Source: Candidatus Methanoperedens sp.
GTDB lineage: Archaea > Halobacteriota > Methanosarcinia > Methanosarcinales > Methanoperedenaceae
NCBI GenBank assembly: GCA_023249105.1
Contig: JAHFDG010000024.1
Coordinates: 1 to 51,926, forward strand
Length of the DNA: 51,926 bases
Direction of reading: 5' to 3'
A program made the translations under genes and the position numbers. This document shows, in pieces, positions 15,145 through 22,584 of this stretch (within the stretch, counting starts at the first letter, position 1; the number at the start of each line of letters is the position of its first letter). The notes beneath the pieces are model-generated. The model worked only from the letters and a program-made list of their open reading frames with translations. It made no database searches and was not told the origin of the DNA.

Positions 15145-16350
15145 TTAATTTGAAAAAACAGCTTTTCTTACGGCTTCAATGGTTGCATCGATTTCTATCG
15201 GCTTGGGGCATACCGAAAGCACATGCTCGGAATCCTTAAGCAGATGCCCTGTTGTCACGCAGACCACACATTCGTCAGGGTCAATAACCCCGAGGTTTAC
15301 GAGTTTCCGAAGCCCCGCAATAGAGGACGCGCTTGCAGGTTCAACGCCTATCCCTTCAAGATATGCAAGTTCGTGCTGCGCTTTAATGATTTCTTCATCA
15401 GAAACGGTTTCGGCTGTCCCACCTGATTCTCTTATCGCGGTCAGTGCTTTTATGGCATTCACCGGGTTGCCGATGCGGATTGCGGTGGCTACTGTCTCCG
15501 GTTTGCTTTCAGGAGTTATCACCGCTGCATTACTCTTAATGGCTTTTACGATGGGGCTAGCTCCCTCGGCCTGGATGCCGGTCATTTTCGGAACGCTGTC
15601 AATGAGACCCAGACGTTTTAGCTCCCTGAATCCTTTGTAAATTGCTGTGATATTGCCCGCATTTCCGACCGGAAGAATAAGCCTGTCAGGGGCCTTCCAC
15701 CCCAGTTGGTCTGCAATCTCAAAAGCAATGGTTTTTTGCCCTTCAAGACGGTACGGGTTCACCGAATTTAAGAGATAAAACCCTTCCCTGTCGCAGAGGT
15801 CGCGAACAAGTTTGAGGGCATCATCAAAATTTCCCCGGATGCTCAACACCTTTGCCCCGTGCATGAGCGCCTGGGCTAATTTCCCAAGAGCAACCTTGCC
15901 CGAAGGCAGGAGCACGACAGCCGGAACACCGGCCCTTGCGCCGTACACAGCAAGCGACGCCGATGTATTCCCGGTAGAGGCGCAGGCTACGGTTTTCATG
16001 CCAAGTTCAAGGGCTTTTGTAACGCCCACGGTCATTCCCCTGTCCTTGAACGAACCTGTGGGGTTCATCCCTTCATGCTTGACATAAACATCCTTAAGAC
16101 CAATGCTTTTTGCAATCCTGTCAACGCGATAAAGAGGCGTCCCGCCTTCATTCAGTGATACAGGCTCACGGCTTACCGGAAGAAGCGCGCGGTATTTCCA
16201 GACAGAAAGAGGACCTTTTAGGTCTTTTTTTGTGAGACTTATTTCGGAGTAATCGTAAATCACATCGAGAAGACCACCGCATGTACATGTGTATATAACT
16301 TCGGTTTCAGGATACTTTTTGTGGCATTCGATGCACTCGAGGTGGTACAT
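15145..16350 (-). CDS. thrC: Threonine synthase
   Basis: PLP enzyme converting O-phosphohomoserine to threonine. The N-terminal zinc-ribbon-like part (CIECHKKY ... CTCGG) is followed by the fold-type II core with the PLP lysine in NPTGSFKDRGMTVG, ACASTGNTSASLAVYGARAG, and the phosphate loop PVGNAGNITAIYKGF. About 401 aa, normal length. I choose ATG 16348-16350 (MYHLECIEC), the usual family start, over TTG 16362. It is divergent from the aminotransferase gene across a short promoter region. Confidence 0.95.
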   Translation of the reverse strand: MYHLECIECHKKYPETEVIYTCTCGGLLDVIYDYSEISLTKKDLKGPLSVWKYRALLPVSREPVSLNEGGTPLYRVDRIAKSIGLKDVYVKHEGMNPTGSFKDRGMTVGVTKALELGMKTVACASTGNTSASLAVYGARAGVPAVVLLPSGKVALGKLAQALMHGAKVLSIRGNFDDALKLVRDLCDREGFYLLNSVNPYRLEGQKTIAFEIADQLGWKAPDRLILPVGNAGNITAIYKGFRELKRLGLIDSVPKMTGIQAEGASPIVKAIKSNAAVITPESKPETVATAIRIGNPVNAIKALTAIRESGGTAETVSDEEIIKAQHELAYLEGIGVEPASASSIAGLRKLVNLGVIDPDECVVCVTTGHLLKDSEHVLSVCPKPIEIDATIEAVRKAVFSN

Positions 16351-16406
16351 AGGGGTACTCAATAGAATATTATGGCTTATAGATTGCTCTAGGGTTTATT
16401 TGTGCT

Positions 16407-16422
16407 CCCTGAATAATCAGGG
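16407..16422. promoter_or_regulatory. Palindrome in the thrC/aminotransferase divergent promoter region
   Basis: CCCTGA-ATAA-TCAGGG is a perfect 6-bp inverted repeat, 44 bp upstream of the aminotransferase ATG and about 57 bp upstream of thrC. It may be an operator serving one or both genes. No matching copy was found elsewhere in the window. Confidence 0.4.
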
Positions 16423-16465
16423 GTAGAAATACTTAACTTGGATTGAAGATTAAAAGGATTCTTAC

Positions 16466-17656
16466 ATGAACAACAGATTTGCTGACAGAATGAAGACCAC
16501 ACGTAAGTCCTTCATCAGGGAGATATTGAAAGTTACCCAGCAGCCGGAAGTGATATCATTTGCCGGCGGGCTTCCGAATCCTGGTTTTTTCCCGGTGGAA
16601 GAAATTGCGCGAGCTTCCACAAAGGTTCTGGCAAAGGATGGCAGGAATGTTCTTCAATACAGTACGAGTGAAGGGTATTTACCTCTGAGGGAGTTCATTG
16701 CTGAGAGGTATCTCAGGAAGAGCGGGTTAAAGATAGAACCTGACGATATATTAATTACCAACGGTTCGCAGCAGGGCATTGACTTAATCGGAAAGGTTTT
16801 TTTGAACAAAGGAGACAGGGTTGTTATCGAGAGACCTGGATATCTGGGAGCAATTCAAGCATTTTCTATCTTCGAACCAAAATTTCAATCCGTTCCTCTT
16901 CTAGATGATGGAATAGACACTGATTTACTGGAAAAAGCGTTGGGCGAAGATAACGCAAAGTTGCTTTACACTATTCCAAATTTCCAGAATCCATCCGGGA
17001 TTACCTACTCCGGACAAAAAAGAAAAGATGTTGCCAGGATTCTAAAAAAGCATAATGTTGCCTGTGTTGAGGATAATGCATATGTTGAATTGAGATTTGC
17101 AGGGGAAGATTTGCCTCCAATCAAAAAATATCTGGATGATACAATTCTTTTGGGTTCGTTTTCAAAAATAATCTCCCCTGGATTGAGAATCGGATGGATA
17201 TGCGCAGAAAAAGAAATAATGGAGAAATTGATTGTAGCAAAGCAGGCTGCCGACTTGCATTCGAATTACCTTTCACAGAGGATTGTTCATCAGTACCTGA
17301 TGGATAACGATATAGATGAACACATTATGAAAATAAGGGCTGCCTATGGAAAACGGCGGGATTTGATGATTGACATGATGACTGAGTACTTCCCGGAGGA
17401 TGTCAAGTTTACAAAACCCGAGGGTGGGATGTTTTTATGGGTAACGCTTCCTGAGATGGTGTCATCACTGGACCTGTTTGAGCTTGCAGTGAAAGAGAAT
17501 GTTGCATTCGTTCCTGGTAATCCATTTTATACCGATGACGGTGGCAGGAATAACACATTGAGATTGAATTTTTCTAATTCAGATGAAGAGCAAATTGAAG
17601 AGGGAATTAAACGGCTGGCCGGATGTCTGGAAAGACTTCTGGAAAATAACAGGTAA
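16466..17656 (+). CDS. PLP-dependent aminotransferase, class I (LysN/aromatic-type)
   Basis: A 396-aa fold-type I aminotransferase. It has SFAGGLPNPGFFP, the substrate-loop YSTSEGYLPLREFIAERY, TNGSQQGIDLIGKVFLNKGD, the Asn/Asp/Tyr block NFQNPSGITYS and EDNAYVELRF, and the PLP lysine in GSFSKIISPGLRIGWI. RLNFS near the C-terminus holds the carboxylate-binding Arg. The N-terminus (ADRMKTTRKSFIREILKVT) is typical of the 2-aminoadipate/aromatic group. The amino-acid specificity cannot be fixed from sequence. It stands alone on plus, facing away from thrC. Confidence 0.9.
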   Translation: MNNRFADRMKTTRKSFIREILKVTQQPEVISFAGGLPNPGFFPVEEIARASTKVLAKDGRNVLQYSTSEGYLPLREFIAERYLRKSGLKIEPDDILITNGSQQGIDLIGKVFLNKGDRVVIERPGYLGAIQAFSIFEPKFQSVPLLDDGIDTDLLEKALGEDNAKLLYTIPNFQNPSGITYSGQKRKDVARILKKHNVACVEDNAYVELRFAGEDLPPIKKYLDDTILLGSFSKIISPGLRIGWICAEKEIMEKLIVAKQAADLHSNYLSQRIVHQYLMDNDIDEHIMKIRAAYGKRRDLMIDMMTEYFPEDVKFTKPEGGMFLWVTLPEMVSSLDLFELAVKENVAFVPGNPFYTDDGGRNNTLRLNFSNSDEEQIEEGIKRLAGCLERLLENNR

Positions 17657-17717
17657 TGACAGGATTGCCCGGCAACTCAGAATGAAAGGCATAACTACAC
17701 CAACGGTTCAGCCAACA

Positions 17718-17746
17718 TATTTATTTAAAGACGTGTGGATTAATCC
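17718..17746 (+). promoter_or_regulatory. Promoter with palindrome upstream of the alkyltransferase gene
   Basis: TATTTATTTAAAG (17718-17730) resembles an archaeal TATA box, and GGATTAATCC (17737-17746) just downstream is a perfect 10-bp palindrome. Both lie 34-62 bp before the alkyltransferase ATG. Confidence 0.4.
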
Positions 17747-17779
17747 GAAATAAGCATCAATTTAAAATCAGGGCCAATA

Positions 17780-18235
17780 ATGACGGAATCAATCGATATC
17801 ATTTTTTCGCGATTGCTTGATTGTTATATCGAAATAGGATATAATACAAAACTGCGCTCCATCAGGTTTGTCAGGTCAGGCCATCTAAAAGAAAAAAAAG
17901 CGCATGAAGCAACATTCGAATTGGAGCGATATTTTGGCGGAGAGAAATTAGATTTTTCATCCGAGGTTGATTTATCCGGTCTATCTCCCTTTACCCAAAA
18001 AGTTCTTGATGAGACAAGAAAAATCAGGTATGGAACAACAATCACATATTCTGAACTTGCAAGGAATATAGGCAGCACTGCCGTCAGGGCAGTAGGCGGC
18101 GCGCTTTCAAGAAATCCTATACCGATTATCATTCCATGCCACAGGGTTGTGGCAAAAAACGGTATTGGAGGCTATTCTGCCGGCATTGGTATTAAAACCG
18201 GATTGCTGGAACTTGAAAAAAACCAATGCCAATAA
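17780..18235 (+). CDS. ogt: Methylated-DNA--protein-cysteine S-methyltransferase
   Basis: A 151-aa suicide DNA-repair protein that removes O6-alkyl groups from guanine. The active site IPCHRVV carries the acceptor Cys120. The helix-turn-helix with arginine finger is in TVYSELA-like TITYSELARNIGSTAVRAVG, and GGYSAGIGIKTGLLELE completes the domain. The first 75 residues are a short, divergent N-terminal domain. The upstream promoter has a palindrome. It is monocistronic, followed by a tRNA gene. Confidence 0.94.
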   Translation: MTESIDIIFSRLLDCYIEIGYNTKLRSIRFVRSGHLKEKKAHEATFELERYFGGEKLDFSSEVDLSGLSPFTQKVLDETRKIRYGTTITYSELARNIGSTAVRAVGGALSRNPIPIIIPCHRVVAKNGIGGYSAGIGIKTGLLELEKNQCQ

Positions 18236-18269
18236 CCTTTAATATGTTACAGATGCATGTTGAGCCAGA

Positions 18270-18341
18270 GCCCCGATGGGGTAGCGGATATCCTTTGAGA
18301 TTGCGGATCTTAAGACCTGGGTTCAAGTCCCAGTCGGGGCG
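18270..18341 (+). tRNA. tRNA-Arg (GCG)
   Basis: A 72-nt cloverleaf. The acceptor arms GCCCCGA/TCGGGGC pair perfectly. The anticodon stem TGAGA/TCTTA encloses TTGCGGA, with anticodon GCG (Arg, CGC codons). The T-arm is CTGGG-TTCAAGT-CCCAG. The D-stem is weak (GGGT/ATCC). The discriminator is G, and no CCA is encoded. Confidence 0.9.
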
Positions 18342-18408
18342 CTAAATAATATTCGTAAAAAATCCCTTCGATATATTTAATACCAAAAATACCCTTAAAC
18401 AAAATATT

Positions 18409-18627
18409 ATGAAATTATCAGAAATACCCAAAAATATCGTATACGCCATTGTGTTTGGATTCATGGGACTTATCATAGGCATCTGGACAGCTGATGTTCT
18501 CTACATGATAATCCTGAAAAATATGGAACGCTTGACCGCGAGTCATGTATCTTTAATAATCATAGTATTAATCACCGTATCCGCATCTTTATTAGGATTT
18601 GCCAAAGGCAAAAAATTGCTTGAATAA
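18409..18627 (+). CDS. Small two-TM membrane protein, 72 aa
   Basis: Two hydrophobic segments (IVYAIVFGFMGLIIGIW and VSLIIIVLITVSASLLGF) and a basic end AKGKKLLE. It lies between tRNA-Arg and adk on the same strand, 61 bp before adk. A TATA-like CTTTAATATA is present in that gap, so adk may have its own promoter. The family is not recognised. Confidence 0.55.
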   Translation: MKLSEIPKNIVYAIVFGFMGLIIGIWTADVLYMIILKNMERLTASHVSLIIIVLITVSASLLGFAKGKKLLE

Positions 18628-18688
18628 GCTCATGGCAACTTTTGAATAAGCTTTAATATACACATCGCCATTACGGGATTTGATTTAG

Positions 18689-19333
18689 ATGAACATCATT
18701 TTACTTGGTCCACCAGGCGCAGGAAAAGGCACGCAGGCTAAGAAAATAGAGGAATACTATTCACTGCCTCACATTTCAACAGGTGATATTCTGCGTGAAA
18801 ATATAAATAATAACACAAGCCTCGGAGTAAAAGCCAAATCCTATATGTCAAGAGGGGAACTCGTCCCTGATGAACTTTTAATAACCATTATAAAAGACAG
18901 GTTATCGAAAAACGACTGCTCAAAAGGATTCATGCTGGATGGCTATCCCAGGACTATACCTCAGGCCGATGCGCTCCAGATGATTTTGACAGAATCAAAT
19001 AAAAAACTCGACGCGGTCCTGAATATTGCAGTTGATGACGAAGAATTGATAGAGCGCCTGTCAGGCCGAAGGATGTGCAAATGCGGCGCCAGTTATCATG
19101 TGAACTTCAATCCCCCTCTTAAAGATGGTGTTTGTAACGTATGCAAAGGACAATTGTACCAGCGCGACGATGATAAACCCGAAGCAATAAAAAACAGGCT
19201 GATCGTGTATAAAAAACAAACCCAGCCACTTATAGATTATTATAATAGGAAAAAATTACTTCGAACAATTGATGGAAGCAAGGAGATTTCACAGATATTC
19301 GAGGATATAAAAAGCGTACTGGAGGCTTTATGA
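18689..19333 (+). CDS. adk: Adenylate kinase
   Basis: A 214-aa bacterial-type adenylate kinase (AMP + ATP to 2 ADP). It has the P-loop GPPGAGKGTQAKKIEEYY, LPHISTGDILRENI, and LDGYPRTIPQA. A zinc-type LID has four cysteines (CKCG ... CNVCKG). It starts a tight cluster adk-DUF106-cmk-cbf5, as found after secY in many euryarchaea. The stop overlaps the next start (ATGA). Confidence 0.97.
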   Translation: MNIILLGPPGAGKGTQAKKIEEYYSLPHISTGDILRENINNNTSLGVKAKSYMSRGELVPDELLITIIKDRLSKNDCSKGFMLDGYPRTIPQADALQMILTESNKKLDAVLNIAVDDEELIERLSGRRMCKCGASYHVNFNPPLKDGVCNVCKGQLYQRDDDKPEAIKNRLIVYKKQTQPLIDYYNRKKLLRTIDGSKEISQIFEDIKSVLEAL

Positions 19334-19926
19334 TTAAAAAAACACTAAATAAGCTCGCATTGTTCCTTGGTATCTTTTTGATGTTTGGCATTATCATGTT
19401 TCCCGGAATGAGGGATGCAATAGGCAAGCTGATGGACATACTCCTGAAACCGCTGTTAGGGGGGCTTCCTTTGCATATGATAATTTTTGTTCTTGCGGCT
19501 ATTACAGGACTTTATGCTTCTCTTATCCAGAAATATACAATGGATTGGGAATTGATGAAGCGTGTCCAGGAACGGATGAAGAACCTGCAGGCAGAATTCA
19601 AGCAGGCGCAGTTATCGAACAATGAATCGAAAATAAAAAAATTGCAGGGCCAGCAGGCCGATATGATGGGCGACCAGATGGATATGATGAAGCAGCAGTT
19701 CAAGCCCATGTTGTATATAAGTATCATATCAATCCCGCTCTTTTTCTGGGTTTATCTTGTAATTAGCCAAAGGCCTGATGCTACGATGGTATTCCCGTTC
19801 TGGGGCCCGCAAAAATTAACGGACACACTTCTCGGACCTTTCCAATACTGGTTATTCTGGTATTTCCTGTGTTCAATACCTGTAAGCCAGATGACCAGGA
19901 AGGCATTGAATATAGGCGGTATGTAA
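19330..19926 (+). CDS. DUF106 membrane protein (EMC3/Oxa1 superfamily)
   Basis: A 198-aa integral membrane protein related to TMCO1/EMC3/GET1 and distantly to YidC, which insert membrane proteins. It has an N-terminal TM (ALFLGIFLMFGIIMFPGM), a second TM, a long basic coiled coil (RVQERMKNLQAEFKQAQ ... MMGDQMDMMKQQF), and two or three further TMs with FFWVYL and WYFLCSIPVSQMTRKAL. It overlaps adk by 4 bp and is followed directly by cmk. Confidence 0.92.
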   Translation: MIKKTLNKLALFLGIFLMFGIIMFPGMRDAIGKLMDILLKPLLGGLPLHMIIFVLAAITGLYASLIQKYTMDWELMKRVQERMKNLQAEFKQAQLSNNESKIKKLQGQQADMMGDQMDMMKQQFKPMLYISIISIPLFFWVYLVISQRPDATMVFPFWGPQKLTDTLLGPFQYWLFWYFLCSIPVSQMTRKALNIGGM

Positions 19927-20448
19927 TTGATAATAACAATCAGCGGTCCTCCCGGAAGCGGCAAAAGCACCCTTTCCAAAATATTATCAGTAAAGTTGGG
20001 CATGGAACTTATCTCCATGGGGGACGTTTTCAGGAAATGCGCCGAGGACAGGTGCATGTGTCTTGAGGAGTTCGGTTTGCTTGCAAAAAGTGATGGGAAT
20101 ATAGACCGTGAAATCGATGAGATGCAAAAAAAAATAGCGAAGGAAAAGGACAATATCATCCTTGAGGGACGTCTTTCCGGTTTTCTTGTGGATGCAAATC
20201 TTAAGGTCTGGCTCAAAGCCCCTCTTGAAATAAGGGCACAGCGCATCGCGCGCCGGGAATGCAAATCAGTAGAAAAAGCAATGGCAGAGACTAAAGAGAG
20301 GGAGCAGTGCGAAAGGGAAAGATACCTCAATTATTATGATATAGATATCAATGACCTGTCTGTATATGATATAGTAATAGATTCCAGTAAATGGAGCCCG
20401 GAAGAGATAAGTGAAATAGCGATAAAAGCGGTTGGTTTTTTAAAATGA
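19927..20448 (+). CDS. cmk: Cytidylate kinase (archaeal type)
   Basis: A 173-aa CMP/dCMP kinase. It has the P-loop ISGPPGSGKSTLSKIL, GMELISMGDVFR, and the lid RIARRE. The start is TTG 19927-19929, immediately after the TAA of the upstream gene. The frame gives the expected family start (IITISGPPGSGKS), so the non-ATG start is well supported. It overlaps cbf5 by 4 bp. Confidence 0.93.
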   Translation: MIITISGPPGSGKSTLSKILSVKLGMELISMGDVFRKCAEDRCMCLEEFGLLAKSDGNIDREIDEMQKKIAKEKDNIILEGRLSGFLVDANLKVWLKAPLEIRAQRIARRECKSVEKAMAETKEREQCERERYLNYYDIDINDLSVYDIVIDSSKWSPEEISEIAIKAVGFLK

Positions 20449-21437
20449 TGCTGCCTTCTGAGAGAAAAAGAGAGACACTGGCAAAATCCGAAGACAAGAC
20501 CGACGAGAAGTACGGCAAGAAACCGGCAGAGCGCCCCCTGGATGAATATATCAGGAAAGGTGTGATAAACCTTGATAAGCCTGCGGGCCCCACAAGCCAC
20601 GAAGTGACCTCATGGGTCAAGAAAGTCCTGAATCTGGATAAAGCGGGTCACAGCGGCACGCTTGACCCGAATGTGACAGGTCTTCTTCCTATTATGTTAA
20701 ACGAGGCGACAAGAGCAGTGGATGCGCTTCTTTTAGCAGGGAAAGAATACGTCTGCCTTATGAAGCTACATACTGCAATGCCTGAAAAAATGATAAAAGC
20801 AGTTTTTTCCGAGTTTACGGGTGAGATATACCAGAAGCCTTCTATCAAATCGGCTGTAAAACGGGAAACAAGAGTGAGAACGATTTATTATCTTGAACTC
20901 CTTGAGATAGAGGATAATAATGTTCTTTTTAAAGTGGGCTGTGAAGCAGGGACGTATATCCGCAAATTGTGCCACGACATGGGAATGGCTCTTGGAACGG
21001 GCGCGCATATGCAGGAACTCAGGCGCACAAAGAGCGGTCCTTTCCGGGAGGATGAGAAGCTGGTGACGCTCCAGGACCTCCAGGATGCTTATATCGAGTG
21101 GCAGGAGAGCGGAAATGAATCGTTGTTGCGAAAGGTTATCAGTCCCATGGAATTTGGTCTTTCTCATCTTCCTAAAATAGTTATTCGTGATAATGCAGTT
21201 GATTCTGTATGCCATGGCGCGGGTCTTGCCGCTCCGGGTGTGCTTTTGGTTGAAACGGGGATAGAGAGGGGAGACCTTGTGGCAGTTTTCACGTTAAAAG
21301 GCGAATCCGTATCTTTTGGTCGGGCGCAGATGAAGTCCAGTGAAATCCAGAAGGCTGCAACAGGTATTGTGGCAAACACAGACCGCGTGCTTATGGAAGT
21401 CGGTACGTATCCAAAAGGATGGAAAGCAAAAGCATAA
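20445..21437 (+). CDS. cbf5: tRNA/rRNA pseudouridine synthase Cbf5 (archaeal TruB)
   Basis: A 330-aa catalytic subunit of archaeal H/ACA ribonucleoproteins; it also makes tRNA Psi55. It has GVINLDKPAGPTSHEVTSWV, catalytic Asp in GHSGTLDPNVTGLLP, KEYVCLMKLH, and CEAGTYIRKLCHDMG. A C-terminal PUA domain begins near residue 245 (LPKIVIRDNAVDSVCHGAGL). The archaeal N-terminal extension LPSERKRETLAKSEDKT is present. It is the last gene of the adk cluster. Confidence 0.95.
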   Translation: MMLPSERKRETLAKSEDKTDEKYGKKPAERPLDEYIRKGVINLDKPAGPTSHEVTSWVKKVLNLDKAGHSGTLDPNVTGLLPIMLNEATRAVDALLLAGKEYVCLMKLHTAMPEKMIKAVFSEFTGEIYQKPSIKSAVKRETRVRTIYYLELLEIEDNNVLFKVGCEAGTYIRKLCHDMGMALGTGAHMQELRRTKSGPFREDEKLVTLQDLQDAYIEWQESGNESLLRKVISPMEFGLSHLPKIVIRDNAVDSVCHGAGLAAPGVLLVETGIERGDLVAVFTLKGESVSFGRAQMKSSEIQKAATGIVANTDRVLMEVGTYPKGWKAKA

Positions 21438-21467
21438 GAATCATATCGTTTATTTAGTGTTTCGCGT

Positions 21468-21554
21468 GCCGAGGTAGTCTAGCGGCTAAGGCGCAAGCCT
21501 GGAAAGCTTGTGGGGCTTTGCCCCTCGGGAGTTCAATTCCCCCCCTCGGCGCCA
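21468..21554 (+). tRNA. tRNA-Ser (GGA), CCA encoded
   Basis: A class II tRNA. The acceptor arms GCCGAGG/CCTCGGC are perfect. The anticodon loop CTGGAAA has anticodon GGA, and the long variable arm is GTGGGGCTTTGCCCCTC. Discriminator G 21551 is followed by genomic CCA (21552-21554). The T-stem GGGAG/CCCCC has one A-C mismatch. It is 30 bp downstream of cbf5. Confidence 0.93.
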
Positions 21555-21593
21555 TTATATCATAAAATTAGAATCATCGTGAATTAACATAAC

Positions 21594-21628
21594 TCATAAA
21601 TAGTTTGTTTTACAATATATGTAAAGTA
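21594..21628 (+). promoter_or_regulatory. Promoter and operator site 1 of the cytochrome c maturation block
   Basis: A TATA-like CATAAATAG (21594-21602) is followed by the palindrome TTTAC-AATATAT-GTAAA (21609-21625) and AGTA... after the G. The ccdA1 ATG lies 61 bp downstream. The same palindrome with the same 7-bp spacer stands in front of the two other transcription units of this block (25452 and 29345). Its position between TATA box and transcription start suggests repression. Confidence 0.75.
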
Positions 21629-21686
21629 TAGTATGTTTTTAGAAAAAATAACCTCAAAGATAATTATAACGGCAGGCTAAAACCCA

Positions 21687-22418
21687 ATGGAACCCTCAGC
21701 ACCCTCGATACTTCTGGTTTTCCTGGCAGGTATAGTGACCATAATGAAGCCCTGCTGCCTCCCGCTTGTCCCTGTAATATTTTCAGGTTCAGCCGGTCAC
21801 AGGCTGCGACCTTTTGCTATCGTTTCAGGACTGGCTCTCAGCTTCACGACCATGGGGGTGCTGGTTTCAGCATTTGGCGCCACATTTGCAGGGTTCACCG
21901 ATTCTTTGCGAAGCCTTGCAATTCTATTTATCATCGGAATGGGCGCCGTGCTCTTTGACGACGACATAAACATGGAATTCATGAAAATTTCAGGCTCGAT
22001 AACGCAGGGTTTAAAGCAAAATTTCAGTTTTTTAAACAAATATTCATCCAGGATGCCTGAAGGAAGCTTACTTGGCGGGTTTATCCTCGGGATGTCGCTT
22101 GGCGTCCTCTGGATTCCATGCGTCGGGCCGATACTTGGCGCCGTGCTTGCATATGTCGCGTCCGTGGGTAATATGTCATACGGCGCATGGATGTTGTTCG
22201 TGTATTCGGTGGGAATGAGCCTCCCCATGCTTTCAATAGCCTATTATGGTAAGAAAGTCACAAACAGGTACCAGTGGTTTTCAAGGAACGGGGAGCTTCT
22301 TAAAAAGTTGTCGGGATTAGTGCTGATACTGATCGGGATAATGCTTTTATTCGGAATAGATAAGCTTATCATCAAATGGCTTTCCCCATATTTCCCGACC
22401 ACGGTTTATGGGATTTAA
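21687..22418 (+). CDS. ccdA: CcdA/DsbD-type thiol-disulfide transporter (copy 1)
   Basis: A 243-aa six-TM protein that passes electrons from cytoplasmic thioredoxin across the membrane to keep apocytochrome cysteines reduced. The two reactive motifs are present: KPCCLPLVP in TM1 (with an extra Cys, PCC) and IPCVGPILGAV in TM4. It is a clear paralogue of the gene at 26895-27620, sharing FIIGMGAVLFDDDIN and LFGIDK. It is transcribed away from the rest of the block and converges on ccmF. Confidence 0.9.
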   Translation: MEPSAPSILLVFLAGIVTIMKPCCLPLVPVIFSGSAGHRLRPFAIVSGLALSFTTMGVLVSAFGATFAGFTDSLRSLAILFIIGMGAVLFDDDINMEFMKISGSITQGLKQNFSFLNKYSSRMPEGSLLGGFILGMSLGVLWIPCVGPILGAVLAYVASVGNMSYGAWMLFVYSVGMSLPMLSIAYYGKKVTNRYQWFSRNGELLKKLSGLVLILIGIMLLFGIDKLIIKWLSPYFPTTVYGI

Positions 22419-22463
22419 TCTGGCGTGTTTGATGATATCGTTAAAAACAAAACAATAATAACT

Positions 22464-22530
22464 ATCTTTGCGCCTATGCGCCTATGCGGTGAATAAAATC
22501 ACACACCGCAAAGGCGCCAAGAACGCGAAA
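22464..22530. repeat. Dispersed palindromic repeat element (fullest copy)
   Basis: CTTTGCGCCTATGCGCCTATGCGGTG and its imperfect complement CACCGCAAAGGCGCCAAGAA... enclose the loop AATAAAATCACA. The element lies between the convergent ccdA1 and ccmF genes, where it could act as a bidirectional terminator. Related copies are at 2841-2895, 1089-1120 and 1354-1387. Confidence 0.75.
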
Positions 22531-22584
22531 TTTTCAATGATATATTTAGCGAATTAGTTTCTCTACTATTATTCCCGCTTCTTT

